A DNA stretch of 64,000 nt. Source: Thiomicrospira cyclica ALM1. GTDB lineage: Bacteria; Pseudomonadota; Gammaproteobacteria; Thiomicrospirales; Thiomicrospiraceae. The notes beneath the pieces were generated by a model. That model saw nothing but the letters and a program-made list of their open reading frames with translations. It made no database searches and had not been told where the DNA came from. Of the stretch, positions 1-9,114 are shown in pieces. The stretch's first letter is position 1; each line of letters opens with the position of its first letter. The position numbers and the translations under genes were made by a program. The stretch lies in the NCBI RefSeq assembly GCF_000214825.1, contig NC_015581.1, positions 1,364,001-1,428,000 on the forward strand, given 5' to 3'.

Positions 1-210
1 CAACGCGCTCATTCCGACGAAATCATTCAATCACGCATTTTGAATTTAAAAGGCCAAGGGGTCGGGTTTAAAATTTGTGCCAATACACTGGTAGGACGTA
101 GCGTTAGCATTGACCAACTATTCAATGCCTCTGAGGGCGACATTGTTCCCTCAGGCGTCGCTGAAATCGCGGCACTTCAACAACAGGGCTTTGTATACCT
201 TCGGCCTTAA
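1..210 (+). CDS. DsrE/DsrF-like family protein, 3' part
   Basis: Reading frame 1 is open from the first base to a TAA at 208-210, giving the last 69 residues of a protein whose start lies outside the window. The tail contains ICANTLVGR, then IVPSGVAEIAALQQQGF and a final YLRP. This matches the C-terminal half of DsrE/F-like intracellular sulfur proteins, which have a conserved Cys before a short helix and end in VPSGV..L..QQG. Family members carry or reduce sulfane sulfur, so a role in sulfur oxidation is an inference. The stop codon overlaps the convergent downstream gene by four bases. Confidence 0.75.
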   Translation, partial: QRAHSDEIIQSRILNLKGQGVGFKICANTLVGRSVSIDQLFNASEGDIVPSGVAEIAALQQQGFVYLRP

Positions 211-575
211 AGTTTACAGTGGCTTAGGCGCTTAAAGCGCCAAGCCGCAAAACCGCGATAAGCCAAACGCGCAAGTTGCCGCAGGCCTGGTAAGGCAACC
301 ACTTTTCCCAGCAGTGCCCAAAATCCACCCAAACCACGCCAAATAACCAAAAACCCATCAACACCTAAATGTAATTGGCCCTGCGCATCTTGCACGTGCA
401 AATGCTTCAATGCCGTTACCAGATCAACGCCCTGTTCGTCTAACAACTGTCTATCTTGGGTAATATCCACCCATTCAAAAACACCGACTGGTTGAATTTT
501 TTGGTAATGCTGAATTTCACGGCGGCATAGACCACACTGACCATCGTAAAAGACACGAATTGGGGATTTTGACAT
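207..575 (-). CDS. DCC-family thiol-disulfide oxidoreductase-like protein (DUF393)
   Basis: This is a 122-residue protein with the family hallmark near its N-terminus, YDGQCGLCRREI, giving a CxxC pair at about residues 14-17 in a thioredoxin-like setting. The length is normal for the DCC/DUF393 family. The start has a GGAGA Shine-Dalgarno about seven bases upstream. The C-terminal half is rich in Gly, Leu, Arg and aromatic residues and may lie against the membrane. No substrate is known for most members; a thiol-redox role is inferred from the CxxC. It is convergent with the DsrE-like fragment and overlaps its stop. Confidence 0.85.
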   Translation of the reverse strand: MSKSPIRVFYDGQCGLCRREIQHYQKIQPVGVFEWVDITQDRQLLDEQGVDLVTALKHLHVQDAQGQLHLGVDGFLVIWRGLGGFWALLGKVVALPGLRQLARLAYRGFAAWRFKRLSHCKL

Positions 576-680
576 TTACCAATCTCCGCTGAAGACAAAA
601 ATTTTTAAAAAATGTAACCGAAGCCAACTACCTTAGATACCTAGCTCGATAACTTTATTACAAATATCATCCTAGCAAAA

Positions 681-728
681 ATAAAAAAACGCGGGTAGTT
701 ATTCAGGCATCCTGATAACAACCCACGC
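681..728 (-). terminator. Rho-independent terminator downstream of tRNA-Ser
   Basis: Read on the minus strand, GCGTGGGTTGTTATCAGG pairs imperfectly with CCTGAATAACTACCCGC around a short loop and is followed by a T-rich tract (TTTTTTTATTTT). It lies just downstream of the tRNA and before the DCC-family gene. Confidence 0.8.
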
Positions 729-739
729 TTTGTCAATAA

Positions 740-830
740 TGGCGGAGAGCGGGGGATTCGAACCCCCGATAGGCTATTGACCTATACACACTTTCCAGGC
801 GTGCGCCTTCAACCGCTCAGCCAGCTCTCC
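740..830 (-). tRNA. tRNA-Ser (GGA anticodon)
   Basis: The minus strand begins GGAGAGCTGGCTGAGCGG, has the anticodon loop CCTGGAAAG with anticodon GGA, a long class II variable arm (about GTGTATAGGTCAATAGCCTAT), the T-loop GGTTCGAATCC, and an acceptor stem closing GCTCTCC followed by an encoded GCCA 3' end. The long variable arm and GGA anticodon identify a serine tRNA reading UCC/UCU. It is followed by a strong terminator. Confidence 0.96.
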
Positions 831-881
831 ATGGTGGCGCATTATAGCGACTCCACCGATGCTTGTCTATGTAACTGTCAA

Positions 882-913
882 ACAAAACAGTCAGGCTAAA
901 TAAATCTAGCCTG
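882..913 (-). terminator. Probable terminator after the GlcG/HbpS-like gene
   Basis: On the minus strand CAGGCTA and TAGCCTG form a seven-base-pair stem around an AT-rich loop, followed by ACTGTTTTGTTT. The U tract is interrupted, so this is a moderate candidate. It sits between the secreted GlcG-like gene and the tRNA. Confidence 0.45.
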
Positions 914-946
914 GCTGCAATAACCACCAAAAAAACGGGGTTGAAA

Positions 947-1447
947 CTACATCATTTCTAAATCCATTTGCACCGCTTCAACACCAGCGACAGCGCATTC
1001 TTCGTCAATATCGCCACCCGGTGCTCCACTCACGCCCACGGCGCCAAATAAACGGCCGCCGGCTGAAATCGTGACTGAACCGGCCATAAAGGCTAGGCCT
1101 TCACCCAAAGTTGGCAAAGCGCCCGCTGCTTGACTCACTAACTGTGAACCATTGGCGTTAAACATCACCGCAGTATAGGCTTTTTTCTGGGAAATCGGTA
1201 ACGATACCGGCGGTGCCATTGAATCGCGCATTTGTACCATAATAATACCGTTACGATCGACCACCGTAACCGATACCGGAATGCCTTTCGCTTCACAAGC
1301 TTTGATGGTTTCCATCGCAATTTTGTTATTCACTTCAAGGGTTAAACGTGGCACATCGACCGTTAAGGATTGTGCATTTGCTACTGGCGCCATTGCGACA
1401 ACCAGGCCTGATGCGACAAGTAAAGATTTTAATGATTGTTTCAACAT
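947..1447 (-). CDS. Secreted GlcG/HbpS family (heme-binding-like) protein
   Basis: This 166-residue protein starts with a classical signal peptide: MLKQSLKS, a hydrophobic core, then cleavage near VANAQS. The remainder matches the GlcG/HbpS fold: a helix followed by GIPVSVTVVDRNGIIM, a KKAYTAVMF segment, a Gly-rich stretch around EGLAFMAGSVTISAGG, and GAVGVSGAPGGDIDEECA at the end. HbpS of Streptomyces binds heme outside the cell; GlcG proteins appear near glycolate genes, so the ligand here is open. The start is fixed by a GGAGG ribosome site about six bases upstream. It is a single gene, divergent from the stomatin operon. Confidence 0.85.
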   Translation of the reverse strand: MLKQSLKSLLVASGLVVAMAPVANAQSLTVDVPRLTLEVNNKIAMETIKACEAKGIPVSVTVVDRNGIIMVQMRDSMAPPVSLPISQKKAYTAVMFNANGSQLVSQAAGALPTLGEGLAFMAGSVTISAGGRLFGAVGVSGAPGGDIDEECAVAGVEAVQMDLEMM

Positions 1448-1550
1448 ACATCCTCCAAGATGATTTATATTTAGTTTATTGTTGATTTAAATCAGCTTGA
1501 TTCTATCACTATCTCGCGCTAAAGCTTACTGGTTAAACTAAGGATGAACT

Positions 1551-2462
1551 ATGGAATTCACAATTTTTACACTCATACTGCTCGCTGTGGTGGTCATTTA
1601 TTTAGTCTCTGGGATCAAAATTGTGCCGCAAGCTGAACTGCAGGTAATAGAACGCTTGGGGCGCTATCATCGCACCCTGCATGGGGGTTTAAACTTCATC
1701 ATTCCAGTGATCGATCGTGTGCGCTCTAAATTTGGTACCCAAGAACAAGTCATTGATATCCCGGTTCAAAAAGTAATTACTCGCGATAACGTCAGCATTG
1801 TAATTGATGGATTAGTTTTTTTACGCGTCAATAACGCGGAACACGCCACCTATGAAATCTTAGATCTTAAGCATGCCATTGCGCAGTTAGCGCAAACGAC
1901 ACTGCGTTCTGAAATCGGCAAAATGGATTTAGACGATACCCTGTCCTCGCGCGACACCCTCAATGCCACCCTGATGATTGCACTCGATAATGCCTCCGGC
2001 GGCTGGGGCGCAAAGGTTACGCGCGTTGAAATTTCGGATATTTCAGTGCCTGAAGCGGTACAACACGCGATGGAACTGCAACTACGCGCCGAACGTGAGC
2101 GTAGGGCCACGGAAACCGAAGCGGAAGGTTTAAAAAACGCCACCATTGCCAAAGCGGAAGGTGATCGCCAAAAGGCTTTTAAAGAAGCCGAAGCCATCGA
2201 GCGTACCGCCGATGCCAAACGCTATGAACAAATTCAACTGGCAGAAGGTCAACAGCAAGCGATTGTCATGCTGGCACAAGCCATGCAGGCCAATCCGAAT
2301 GCGGCCGAATTCCTACTGGCCAAAGACCGAATTAAAGCTTGGGAAGGCATTGCGGCTAGCGACTCGGCGAATAAAGTGGTAATTCCTTATGAGGCAACTG
2401 AACTGGTCGGGGCGCTCTCGGTGTTACAAGGCGTACTCAGCCAAGCAGGCGTGGCGAAATGA
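1551..2462 (+). CDS. qmcA: SPFH/band-7 membrane protein, paraslipin type
   Basis: The 303-residue protein has one N-terminal membrane helix (about residues 4-22), then the SPFH domain beginning KIVPQAELQVIERLGRYHRT, followed by a Glu/Ala/Arg-rich coiled coil (about 185-240) with AEGDRQ and EAEAIERTADAKR, and a short C-terminal tail. The length and layout match QmcA/paraslipin. Such proteins oligomerise at the inner membrane as scaffolds, usually with an NfeD partner. Here the NfeD gene starts inside this gene's stop codon (ATGA at 2459-2462), which supports the pairing and coupled translation. Confidence 0.92.
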   Translation: MEFTIFTLILLAVVVIYLVSGIKIVPQAELQVIERLGRYHRTLHGGLNFIIPVIDRVRSKFGTQEQVIDIPVQKVITRDNVSIVIDGLVFLRVNNAEHATYEILDLKHAIAQLAQTTLRSEIGKMDLDDTLSSRDTLNATLMIALDNASGGWGAKVTRVEISDISVPEAVQHAMELQLRAERERRATETEAEGLKNATIAKAEGDRQKAFKEAEAIERTADAKRYEQIQLAEGQQQAIVMLAQAMQANPNAAEFLLAKDRIKAWEGIAASDSANKVVIPYEATELVGALSVLQGVLSQAGVAK

Positions 2463-2899
2463 TCACCCCTGGCCTGCTCGAATTGATCCCAAGCTGGCTT
2501 TTAATTGCCTTGGGTTTTGCCCTTATTGGCATTGAAATGCTAGTGGGTATCTTTATGTTAATGTGGTTTGGCATTGGCTTAATCGTGATTGGTCTGCTGA
2601 GCTTTGTGGTTGATTTTGAGCATGGTGAAATTCAGCTGATTTTTGCCTTCGCCATTGGCTCAGTACTGCTGTTTGCCTTACGCAACAAGGTGATTGCCAA
2701 ACGTAATGCCAAAGAAGAAATCTCGGTTACCTATCAAACCGGCGGCATTGGCAAACTGTCATTACACAACGACACTTGGATGGTGTTTTACCATGGCACC
2801 CATTGGCAGGTCGCCAACCCAACCGCTGATTGGCAGGAAGGTCAACGCGTTCGAGTGACAAAAATTGAGCTTAATCAAGCTTGGATTGAAGCCGAATGA
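2459..2899 (+). CDS. NfeD-family membrane protein, short form
   Basis: This 146-residue protein has hydrophobic helices over about residues 10-70 (LLIALGFALIGIEMLVGIF and following) and a C-terminal soluble OB-fold-like domain containing GGIGKLSLHNDTWMV and VRVTKIELNQAWIEAE. That is the layout of the short NfeD1b/YbbK type without a protease domain. NfeD partners stabilise stomatin-like oligomers. The gene overlaps the SPFH gene by four bases upstream and the ChaN-like gene by four bases downstream, so all three look co-translated. Confidence 0.9.
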   Translation: MITPGLLELIPSWLLIALGFALIGIEMLVGIFMLMWFGIGLIVIGLLSFVVDFEHGEIQLIFAFAIGSVLLFALRNKVIAKRNAKEEISVTYQTGGIGKLSLHNDTWMVFYHGTHWQVANPTADWQEGQRVRVTKIELNQAWIEAE

Positions 2900-4071
2900 A
2901 CTGGAAAAAAACGTCCTTATTAGCAGGCTTGTTGTTGGCACTAGCTAATTCAAGCTATGCGCAGTCGAAAACATCGCCAACCAGTCCATTAACCCAAGCC
3001 TCGGCACAGGGTTTAATCACCCTCCCCTTTAATCCGGATGTATTGGATTATGCTAAGGCCGAGGATTGGCAAGCCCTAACGACCCAGCTCGGGTCTTACC
3101 AAGTTATTTTTCATGGTGAAATCCACAATCGACTCAGCGATCACCTGATTCAAGCTGAGTTGGTGCATCTGCTCCATCAACAAGCCACGTCATTCGCGAT
3201 CGGTGTAGAGTGGTTTCAAGCCCCTTTTCAACCCTGGGTCGATGCCTATATTGCCGGCGAAATTGATGAAGGCGAGCTATTACAACGCACCGAATACTTT
3301 ACCCGTTGGCGCTATGATTGGCGGCTGTTACAACCCATTATGCACTATGCCCAAGGTCAACAGATCCCGGTGCTCGCCCTCAATGCCCCGGCCGAATTAA
3401 CCCGTCAAATTGCCCGCGAAGGCTTAGACAGCCTAAGCCCAGAACAACGCGCCCAACTACCAGACATTCAGCCGCCGCAACCCTATCATGCCGAACGTTT
3501 AGAGGGCTTTTTCGGCCAACGCTTGGGCGACCATGGTCAAATAGATTATCTGATTAGCGCGCAACGCACCTGGGATGAAACTATGGCCGCCAATGCCGCT
3601 GCTTGGTTAGCAAACCATCCCAAATCACGGCTGTTGCTATTTGCCGGCCAATTTCACCTCGAATACCAACACGCGATTATTAGTGATTTTCTGCGTCGCT
3701 TGCCCGATTTAACTGGTAAAACGCTAAGTTTAGCTAATGGCGAATTTGAAGAGTGGTACGAAAACCGCTTTGATGGATTCTTGCTAACCCAACCGCTTAG
3801 CCTGCCGGCACACGGGCGTTTGGGCAGTCATATTACGCCACAAGGGCAGGCCTGCTTACGTGAGCTTATTGACGACAGTGCCGCCGAATCGGCTGGATTG
3901 CAGATTAATGACTGTATTGTTGGTTTTAACAACCAACCGATCCGTCATTTTAGTGATCTGATGCTGGCGCTCTATCAAACCCAACCCAACCAACAGGTTG
4001 AGCTACTCATCACGCGCCCAGCCGGTGAAAATCATCGCCGCGCCCAGCTAATCAATCTTAAACTCGACTAA
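2896..4071 (+). CDS. ChaN-family protein with C-terminal PDZ domain
   Basis: The 391-residue protein has a signal peptide (MNWKKTSLLAGLLLALANSSYAQS). The ChaN-like/DUF399 domain follows, with VIFHGEIHNRLSDHLIQ, IGVEWFQAPFQ, YDWRLLQPIMHYA and LLLFAGQFHLEYQHA, where the conserved Glu and His residues sit. A PDZ domain ends the protein (about 310-390: DDSAAESAGLQINDCIVGF, then the carboxylate loop region). ChaN of Campylobacter binds heme and aids iron uptake; that role here is inference. No lipobox Cys is seen after the signal, so it may be periplasmic. Its 3' end overlaps the convergent antiporter-like gene by 14 bases. Confidence 0.85.
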   Translation: MNWKKTSLLAGLLLALANSSYAQSKTSPTSPLTQASAQGLITLPFNPDVLDYAKAEDWQALTTQLGSYQVIFHGEIHNRLSDHLIQAELVHLLHQQATSFAIGVEWFQAPFQPWVDAYIAGEIDEGELLQRTEYFTRWRYDWRLLQPIMHYAQGQQIPVLALNAPAELTRQIAREGLDSLSPEQRAQLPDIQPPQPYHAERLEGFFGQRLGDHGQIDYLISAQRTWDETMAANAAAWLANHPKSRLLLFAGQFHLEYQHAIISDFLRRLPDLTGKTLSLANGEFEEWYENRFDGFLLTQPLSLPAHGRLGSHITPQGQACLRELIDDSAAESAGLQINDCIVGFNNQPIRHFSDLMLALYQTQPNQQVELLITRPAGENHRRAQLINLKLD

Positions 4072-5890
4072 ACGCATAGCCAATAGGCCAAACCATAATC
4101 AATAGCACTAACACCAACAAGCCCAACCAGGCGAGCAAATAACCCAACCAATGAATGGTTTTTGAGCTGTGAATTATGCCGTGAATATGCGGATGCCTAA
4201 ACCAGCTTAATGCCGCTGCCGCCGGCTTGATTGTCGCAAAAGAAGCATGCAGACAGCCTTTTAAGACACTGGCGTTTAAATGGCCGGTCCGCAGCTGCTC
4301 TCCTAGCCATTGATAAACCACTAACACATCACCTGCGGGCAACTGAAACTGGCGGTTAATCCGAATACGCCAAGCCACAGCAACAATCAACGCCATCACC
4401 AATGGCGGCCAGGCCTGCTGTAACATGGGTGCATAGCTTAAGCTCACGGGTGCCAGCGTTTGCCAAGCGGCCACCCCGCTATAGCCGCCACTAATCGCCT
4501 GCGTAAAACCGCCCAAGATGAGCACCAATGGCCAAACCAAGATCAGTAGCAAGATGATTAACCAAGCACTATAAGCACCAGCGTCATTCCAAACGCGCGA
4601 CCATGTTACGGTGGTTGCTGGCAGAGCCAAGGGCCAGGGTTGTTTAAGCAAACGACGAATAAAGTGCAACATTAATAAGAAAGTTGCACCTGAAGCGACA
4701 CTTAACCACCATAGTGGCAAGGTCGCCACAACCGCATCCATTTCACTGGATAATTTCATGCCGTATTTTAACCAAGCACCGGCGGTGAGTGGCGCACCGG
4801 CTAAAACTAGGGCCAACATCACCAGGCCTGCTAAAGCCACATAACGCCAGACTAAAGCTGTTGCAAACTTGTACCAGCCCAAACCAATAAATAACGCACT
4901 TTTAACCAACGCATGATGCCAGGCAAATAAGGCCACCCATAGCACCCAAATGCGCGGATCGGGGGTTTGCCAAACCCAAGCCAAGCCCCAAATCAACCAA
5001 CCCATTTGACTAATACTGGAATAAGATAAAACGGTTTTTGGATTCGTTTGAGTTAAACCCATTACTACACCATACAACATCGCAATGCCGCCAATCCAGG
5101 CTAAGACTCGAAAACCAGTCTCGCTTAACGGCATGGCCAAACTGGGCAGTAAAATCCATAATCCCAAAATACCGGCTTTAATCATCACGCCCGACAAGAT
5201 CGCACTCGCCGGAATCGGTGCGGCGGTATAAGCCAAAGGCAACCACACGTGTAACAAGGGCACACCCAATTTGATCGCCATACCCAGCCCAATCAAAGCC
5301 ATGCCCCAAGCGCCCGATGGGCTGCTTAACCACACCATTAAATCGGTGGTGCCTAGCTCGGCGGCACGCAATAATAAGCCGCTGAATAATAAAATTTCGC
5401 CCAAAACGGCGAGCATAATGTACCAAGTCGCAGCCTGCTCCGCATGGGTGGTGCGTTCATGTACCACCAAGCCCCAAGCCGCTAAACTCATTAAACTAAA
5501 AAACAGGTAAAAACTTAACGCGTCTCCGGCGACCACCAATCCCAGACTGCCCGCTAAACTCAGCTTCATAAACAAGGGATAACTCATGTCATCGGTTTTT
5601 ACCCAATGACTGTGCCAAGCGACGAGCGCCCAAATAATGACACTGAAACTTAACCAAATAAACGACAGCTCATGCCAAACGAGGCGCATACCGAGTAAAA
5701 AACTTGGGAAATAGAAGGCATCGGTGGGCGCTAGCATGGAGGTTAACCAACCCAGCTGTGCTAACCACAAGGCAGCGGCCGGCAGTAGGCCAATGGTAAT
5801 CAGCGTACCGGTATATTTTTTGGTAACGGGCATTAATAACGTGAGTGTTAATAATAGCGGCCACAACCATAATGCGATCATTAGATTCAT
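4058..5890 (-). CDS. Orphan proton-conducting membrane subunit (NuoL/NuoN/MrpD superfamily)
   Basis: This is a roughly 610-residue, almost wholly hydrophobic protein with the core of the antiporter-like subunits of complex I and Mrp: helices around TTHAEQAATWYIMLAVLGE, GMAIKLGVPLLHVWLPLAY, NPKTVLSYSSISQMG and HHALVKSALFIGLG. These include the Lys and His residues expected in the proton path. A TTG nine bases earlier is possible, but ATG at 5890 (MNLMIALWL) is preferred. The gene starts 28 bases after batD on the same strand and appears to be the last gene of the aerotolerance operon. No quinone or flavin subunit and no DUF2309 (DabA) partner is nearby, so its partner is unknown. Confidence 0.8.
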   Translation of the reverse strand: MNLMIALWLWPLLLTLTLLMPVTKKYTGTLITIGLLPAAALWLAQLGWLTSMLAPTDAFYFPSFLLGMRLVWHELSFIWLSFSVIIWALVAWHSHWVKTDDMSYPLFMKLSLAGSLGLVVAGDALSFYLFFSLMSLAAWGLVVHERTTHAEQAATWYIMLAVLGEILLFSGLLLRAAELGTTDLMVWLSSPSGAWGMALIGLGMAIKLGVPLLHVWLPLAYTAAPIPASAILSGVMIKAGILGLWILLPSLAMPLSETGFRVLAWIGGIAMLYGVVMGLTQTNPKTVLSYSSISQMGWLIWGLAWVWQTPDPRIWVLWVALFAWHHALVKSALFIGLGWYKFATALVWRYVALAGLVMLALVLAGAPLTAGAWLKYGMKLSSEMDAVVATLPLWWLSVASGATFLLMLHFIRRLLKQPWPLALPATTVTWSRVWNDAGAYSAWLIILLLILVWPLVLILGGFTQAISGGYSGVAAWQTLAPVSLSYAPMLQQAWPPLVMALIVAVAWRIRINRQFQLPAGDVLVVYQWLGEQLRTGHLNASVLKGCLHASFATIKPAAAALSWFRHPHIHGIIHSSKTIHWLGYLLAWLGLLVLVLLIMVWPIGYAFSRV

Positions 5891-5918
5891 GCGCAGCAAC
5901 TCTCACTGAAAAGAAGTT

Positions 5919-7295
5919 TTATTTTAGCTGATTTGGACGTTGGCTGTCAGTTTGCGGTGCAAATAACCAAGGGCGCAAGGCAAGAATTTGCGCTTGATAA
6001 GGACACACCCGATTATAACGCTGTTGGTAAGCGTCTAACCAGGCCTGCTGTGAAGCGGGACGCCCCATATTAACCCGTTGCGACCAGTCTAATAGGCTTA
6101 GCCAAGTCGCGCTTGCTTCCGCAGGAGTGGTGACTGGGCGATGCACAATGCGCCACAAGCTTGCTCGGTTATAGATACCCCAAACCAACCAAACGAGCAG
6201 GCTAAAGACTACCAGGCCTGCGGCTAGCACCAAAGCCATTAGAGTCAACCACAGCCATAGCGGTAAGGCAATAAACCATTGCGGTTCTAAAGTCTTTTGC
6301 TGTAATTGCTGACTATGCCGATCAAAATACAACCAATCCACCGGTGCATAATAGCCCCATTGAATCCCTTCTAAACGAAAGGGTTGCACCCATTGGTGAA
6401 TCAACGTACGGCCTTCAGCCTGCCATTCAACTGTTTGCTCACGTCGCTGAAACAACCATTCCACATCAACCAGGTTGGCACGCAATTGTTGTTGCAACAG
6501 ATTGCCCAAAGGGGGTAAATGGTCACTAGCCAACGCCGCCCATTCGGTACGCAATTCATAAACACGACCACTAATCATCAGTTTTGGGCGCTGCCATTGC
6601 CAAACCACCGGTCCGGATGGCAAGCTAGGCGGGATATAACTAGGACGCGCCTGCACTTTTAGCACTTGAGGCGGTGCATAAAACGCCCAAACACCACCTT
6701 GACGGGTCGCCACGCGAATACTGGGCGCACTGCGCTGAAAAGAACCGGGTTCATCCAGCCGCTGTGCCCATTGCAAACGTGCCTGTTGATTACTCAAGCG
6801 TGCCATTGGTGCGGTCTCTAAACCAGGCATATGTGGCATATGGACATTTAAGCTAAGGGCTTCATCAACCAGCGTTATATCGACCTGCTGACTCCACCAA
6901 TCACCCAACCAGCCCTGCTCTGGCGCAACCGACCAATCCAGCGCCATAGCCGGGTTAGCGACCACCTCTAAGCGTTGAGCCGGTAGCTGCAAAGTGCCAC
7001 TGCGTAGGGCTGGGGTTTCAATAAGCCCTGGCTGATAAGGCGTCAGCGTCAGTCGAACCCGATCAACCGCCGGATAGCGCACGTCAATATGAAAATGGGC
7101 ACGTAACGGAGTTAAGTCCATCCGATCGAATTCGGCATGGGTATTGTCACTGCGTAAGGTTAATTGAATGCTTTCACCGTGCATCAAAGTTGGAGTAATT
7201 CCAATCGCCAGGCCTGGTGATGGCAACCAAGCCATGCTTAATAGTGTGGCTAGCAACACCGCCGAGATTGTGCGGCTTAGATTTGCTGTTACCAT
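5919..7295 (-). CDS. BatD-like periplasmic/membrane protein
   Basis: The 458-residue protein has a signal peptide (about residues 1-30, ending GLAIG), a long beta-rich extracytoplasmic part, a membrane segment near 345-375 (LWLWLTLMALVLAAGL) and a cytoplasmic tail of about 80 residues. This is the layout of BatD/oxygen-tolerance proteins. Sequence similarity is hard to judge by eye, so the assignment rests mainly on architecture and place: directly after the two VWA genes, with a seven-base overlap of the preceding stop. The role is unknown in detail; Bat proteins support oxidative and periplasmic stress tolerance. Confidence 0.72.
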   Translation of the reverse strand: MVTANLSRTISAVLLATLLSMAWLPSPGLAIGITPTLMHGESIQLTLRSDNTHAEFDRMDLTPLRAHFHIDVRYPAVDRVRLTLTPYQPGLIETPALRSGTLQLPAQRLEVVANPAMALDWSVAPEQGWLGDWWSQQVDITLVDEALSLNVHMPHMPGLETAPMARLSNQQARLQWAQRLDEPGSFQRSAPSIRVATRQGGVWAFYAPPQVLKVQARPSYIPPSLPSGPVVWQWQRPKLMISGRVYELRTEWAALASDHLPPLGNLLQQQLRANLVDVEWLFQRREQTVEWQAEGRTLIHQWVQPFRLEGIQWGYYAPVDWLYFDRHSQQLQQKTLEPQWFIALPLWLWLTLMALVLAAGLVVFSLLVWLVWGIYNRASLWRIVHRPVTTPAEASATWLSLLDWSQRVNMGRPASQQAWLDAYQQRYNRVCPYQAQILALRPWLFAPQTDSQRPNQLK

Positions 7296-9100
7296 GGTTT
7301 CACCCCTGGCAACTCGACTTGTTGCGATTGACGCGCCTGAAAACCCGCTTCACGTTCAAACAAGTGAAATAAAATGCCCACCTGATCATCTTCAATCTGT
7401 TGCAGATAACGCTGTAAATCGGCTTGGCGTTGTTCACGAGCAAAATCTAAGCGTTGCTGTTCAATCACCGCTTGACCTTGCCAAGCGCCACGACTGCTAC
7501 TTAATTCTTGCTGTTCTGGCGGCAATTCGGCCAACTGACCTTCTCGCTCGGGTAAATCTTCGCCCCAATAGTCTTCGTCATCGTCACGACCCCAATTTTC
7601 ACCATCGGTTGCGCCTGCTAGGGTGGGATCATCATTGCCATCACGTCCAGCGCCTTGGCCATTTTCACCCTGCTCTTGTTGTTGCTCGCCATCTTGATCT
7701 TGTCGTGCTTGCGCGGCTAACTGCAGGGCTTGCTGACGTTGCGCGAGGGCCAAATTATGTGCCGCTTCCGGAAAATCGGACTGATGAATCAACGCGCCTT
7801 CGAGGGCTTCAACCGCTAAAGACCAGGCCTGCTGATCGGCATAACTTAAACCTAAATTATATAGGCTACGCGCCCGCTCTTCGGCATTGCGAGCCGTCAA
7901 TAATGCTTGGCGAAAATAACCCTGCGCCTGTGGATGTTGTTGCGCGCGATGCTGTTGTTCACCGGCCTGCATCCAACGCACATAATCAGCGGGTGGATTC
8001 GCCCAAACGGCTGAGCTTGCCATCACACTGAGAAAACTCACCAGCGTGACACTAAGCAGCAGGCCCGTGGTTGTGCCAACCGCAACACGAGGTACCGCAA
8101 ATAGCCACAACAAACCAGCCAGCAACGCCATAACGATCCAGGGCGTAAGATCGTAATAGGCCTGAAGTTGCTCGATTCCGTCGACTAATTCGTCATCACG
8201 GATCGCCTGTCCTACCAAGCGATCGTCATAATCTAACCAGGCCTGCAATTGCGCCGTTTGATTACGATCATCGACATAGCGGCCGTCAGCGGCTTGTGCC
8301 AAACGCTGTAAGGCTTGGCGTTCCATTGGTACCGTCACTCGCAAGCCGTCATACACCAACCAACCCGTAGGTGAAGCCGAATCGGGCAATGCGACCGGAT
8401 CAGAGGTGCCTACACCAACCACTAACAAGCTCACATCCGCTGCCGCAATAGCGGCGGCAACCGCCATCAAAGATTCATTTTGGCTGGCTAAGACACCATC
8501 AGTTACTAACACCAGCTGCTGCACGCCTTGTGCTTGCGCGGCCGCTAAACCTTGCCGTAACGCCACATCGAGTTGCGTGCCCGCAAACGGCAGACGCTGA
8601 GCTTGCAATAGCCCAAGCCGATCCTGCAACAAGACTTTATCTTGGGTCATGGGTAATGCCCAATACGCCTCCGTACCAAACAACATCAGCCCTACTCTAT
8701 CTTCCGCTGGCAAGCGCTGTGCCCAAGCCGCCAATAAATTCTGCGCGTGTGCAAAACGATCGGGATGACGATCCTGCGCGGTCATCGAGCGACTCGCATC
8801 TAATAGCACCAAGTGATTAACCCCCTGACTTTGCGTTGGCATAGTTGGTGATTCTAACGCCCAGCGTGGTCCCGCCAAAGCCACTAGCAGTAACACCCCA
8901 ATCCAAAAACCTAATGGCCAACGCCAGGGCCAATAACTGGCCGGTGCTCGACTGGCTAAGGCCCAGGGTTGCAACGCCTCATCACTATACTCGGTGGCTT
9001 GGCGCCGACGATAGGCTAACCAGATCAGCAGGCCTGCTAACCAAGGCAGCAGCAAACTCAGCCAACTTGCCTGGCGGAAAAACAATTCGGCTATCACCAT
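7289..9100 (-). CDS. BatB/BatC-type VWA protein with TPR and Gln/Asp-rich tail
   Basis: From N- to C-terminus: two membrane helices, a VWA domain with an intact MIDAS motif (DASRSM, the T in AGTQLD, VLVTDGV), further membrane helices (about residues 320-365), then TPR-like helices (RARSLYNLGLSYADQQAW and ALIHQSDFPEAAHNLALA), and a Gln/Glu/Asp/Gly-rich disordered tail. This is BatB joined to BatC, as in many proteobacteria. Start 9100 is chosen because GGCGGAG lies five bases upstream. The alternative ATG at 9118 forms an ATGA overlap with batA and would add six residues. Confidence 0.85.
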   Translation of the reverse strand: MVIAELFFRQASWLSLLLPWLAGLLIWLAYRRRQATEYSDEALQPWALASRAPASYWPWRWPLGFWIGVLLLVALAGPRWALESPTMPTQSQGVNHLVLLDASRSMTAQDRHPDRFAHAQNLLAAWAQRLPAEDRVGLMLFGTEAYWALPMTQDKVLLQDRLGLLQAQRLPFAGTQLDVALRQGLAAAQAQGVQQLVLVTDGVLASQNESLMAVAAAIAAADVSLLVVGVGTSDPVALPDSASPTGWLVYDGLRVTVPMERQALQRLAQAADGRYVDDRNQTAQLQAWLDYDDRLVGQAIRDDELVDGIEQLQAYYDLTPWIVMALLAGLLWLFAVPRVAVGTTTGLLLSVTLVSFLSVMASSAVWANPPADYVRWMQAGEQQHRAQQHPQAQGYFRQALLTARNAEERARSLYNLGLSYADQQAWSLAVEALEGALIHQSDFPEAAHNLALAQRQQALQLAAQARQDQDGEQQQEQGENGQGAGRDGNDDPTLAGATDGENWGRDDDEDYWGEDLPEREGQLAELPPEQQELSSSRGAWQGQAVIEQQRLDFAREQRQADLQRYLQQIEDDQVGILFHLFEREAGFQARQSQQVELPGVKPW

Positions 9101-9114
9101 CTCAGCTCCGCCAT

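Noticed and set aside
4058-5890. Idea that the bat-linked antiporter-like gene is DabB of a DAC inorganic-carbon uptake system
   Set aside because: No DUF2309 (DabA) gene is adjacent or elsewhere in the window, and the gene follows batD directly.
7168-8031. 287-codon open frame on the plus strand opposite batD and batB/C
   Set aside because: Its composition is His/Arg/Leu-rich without any domain, and it overlaps two well-supported genes on the other strand.
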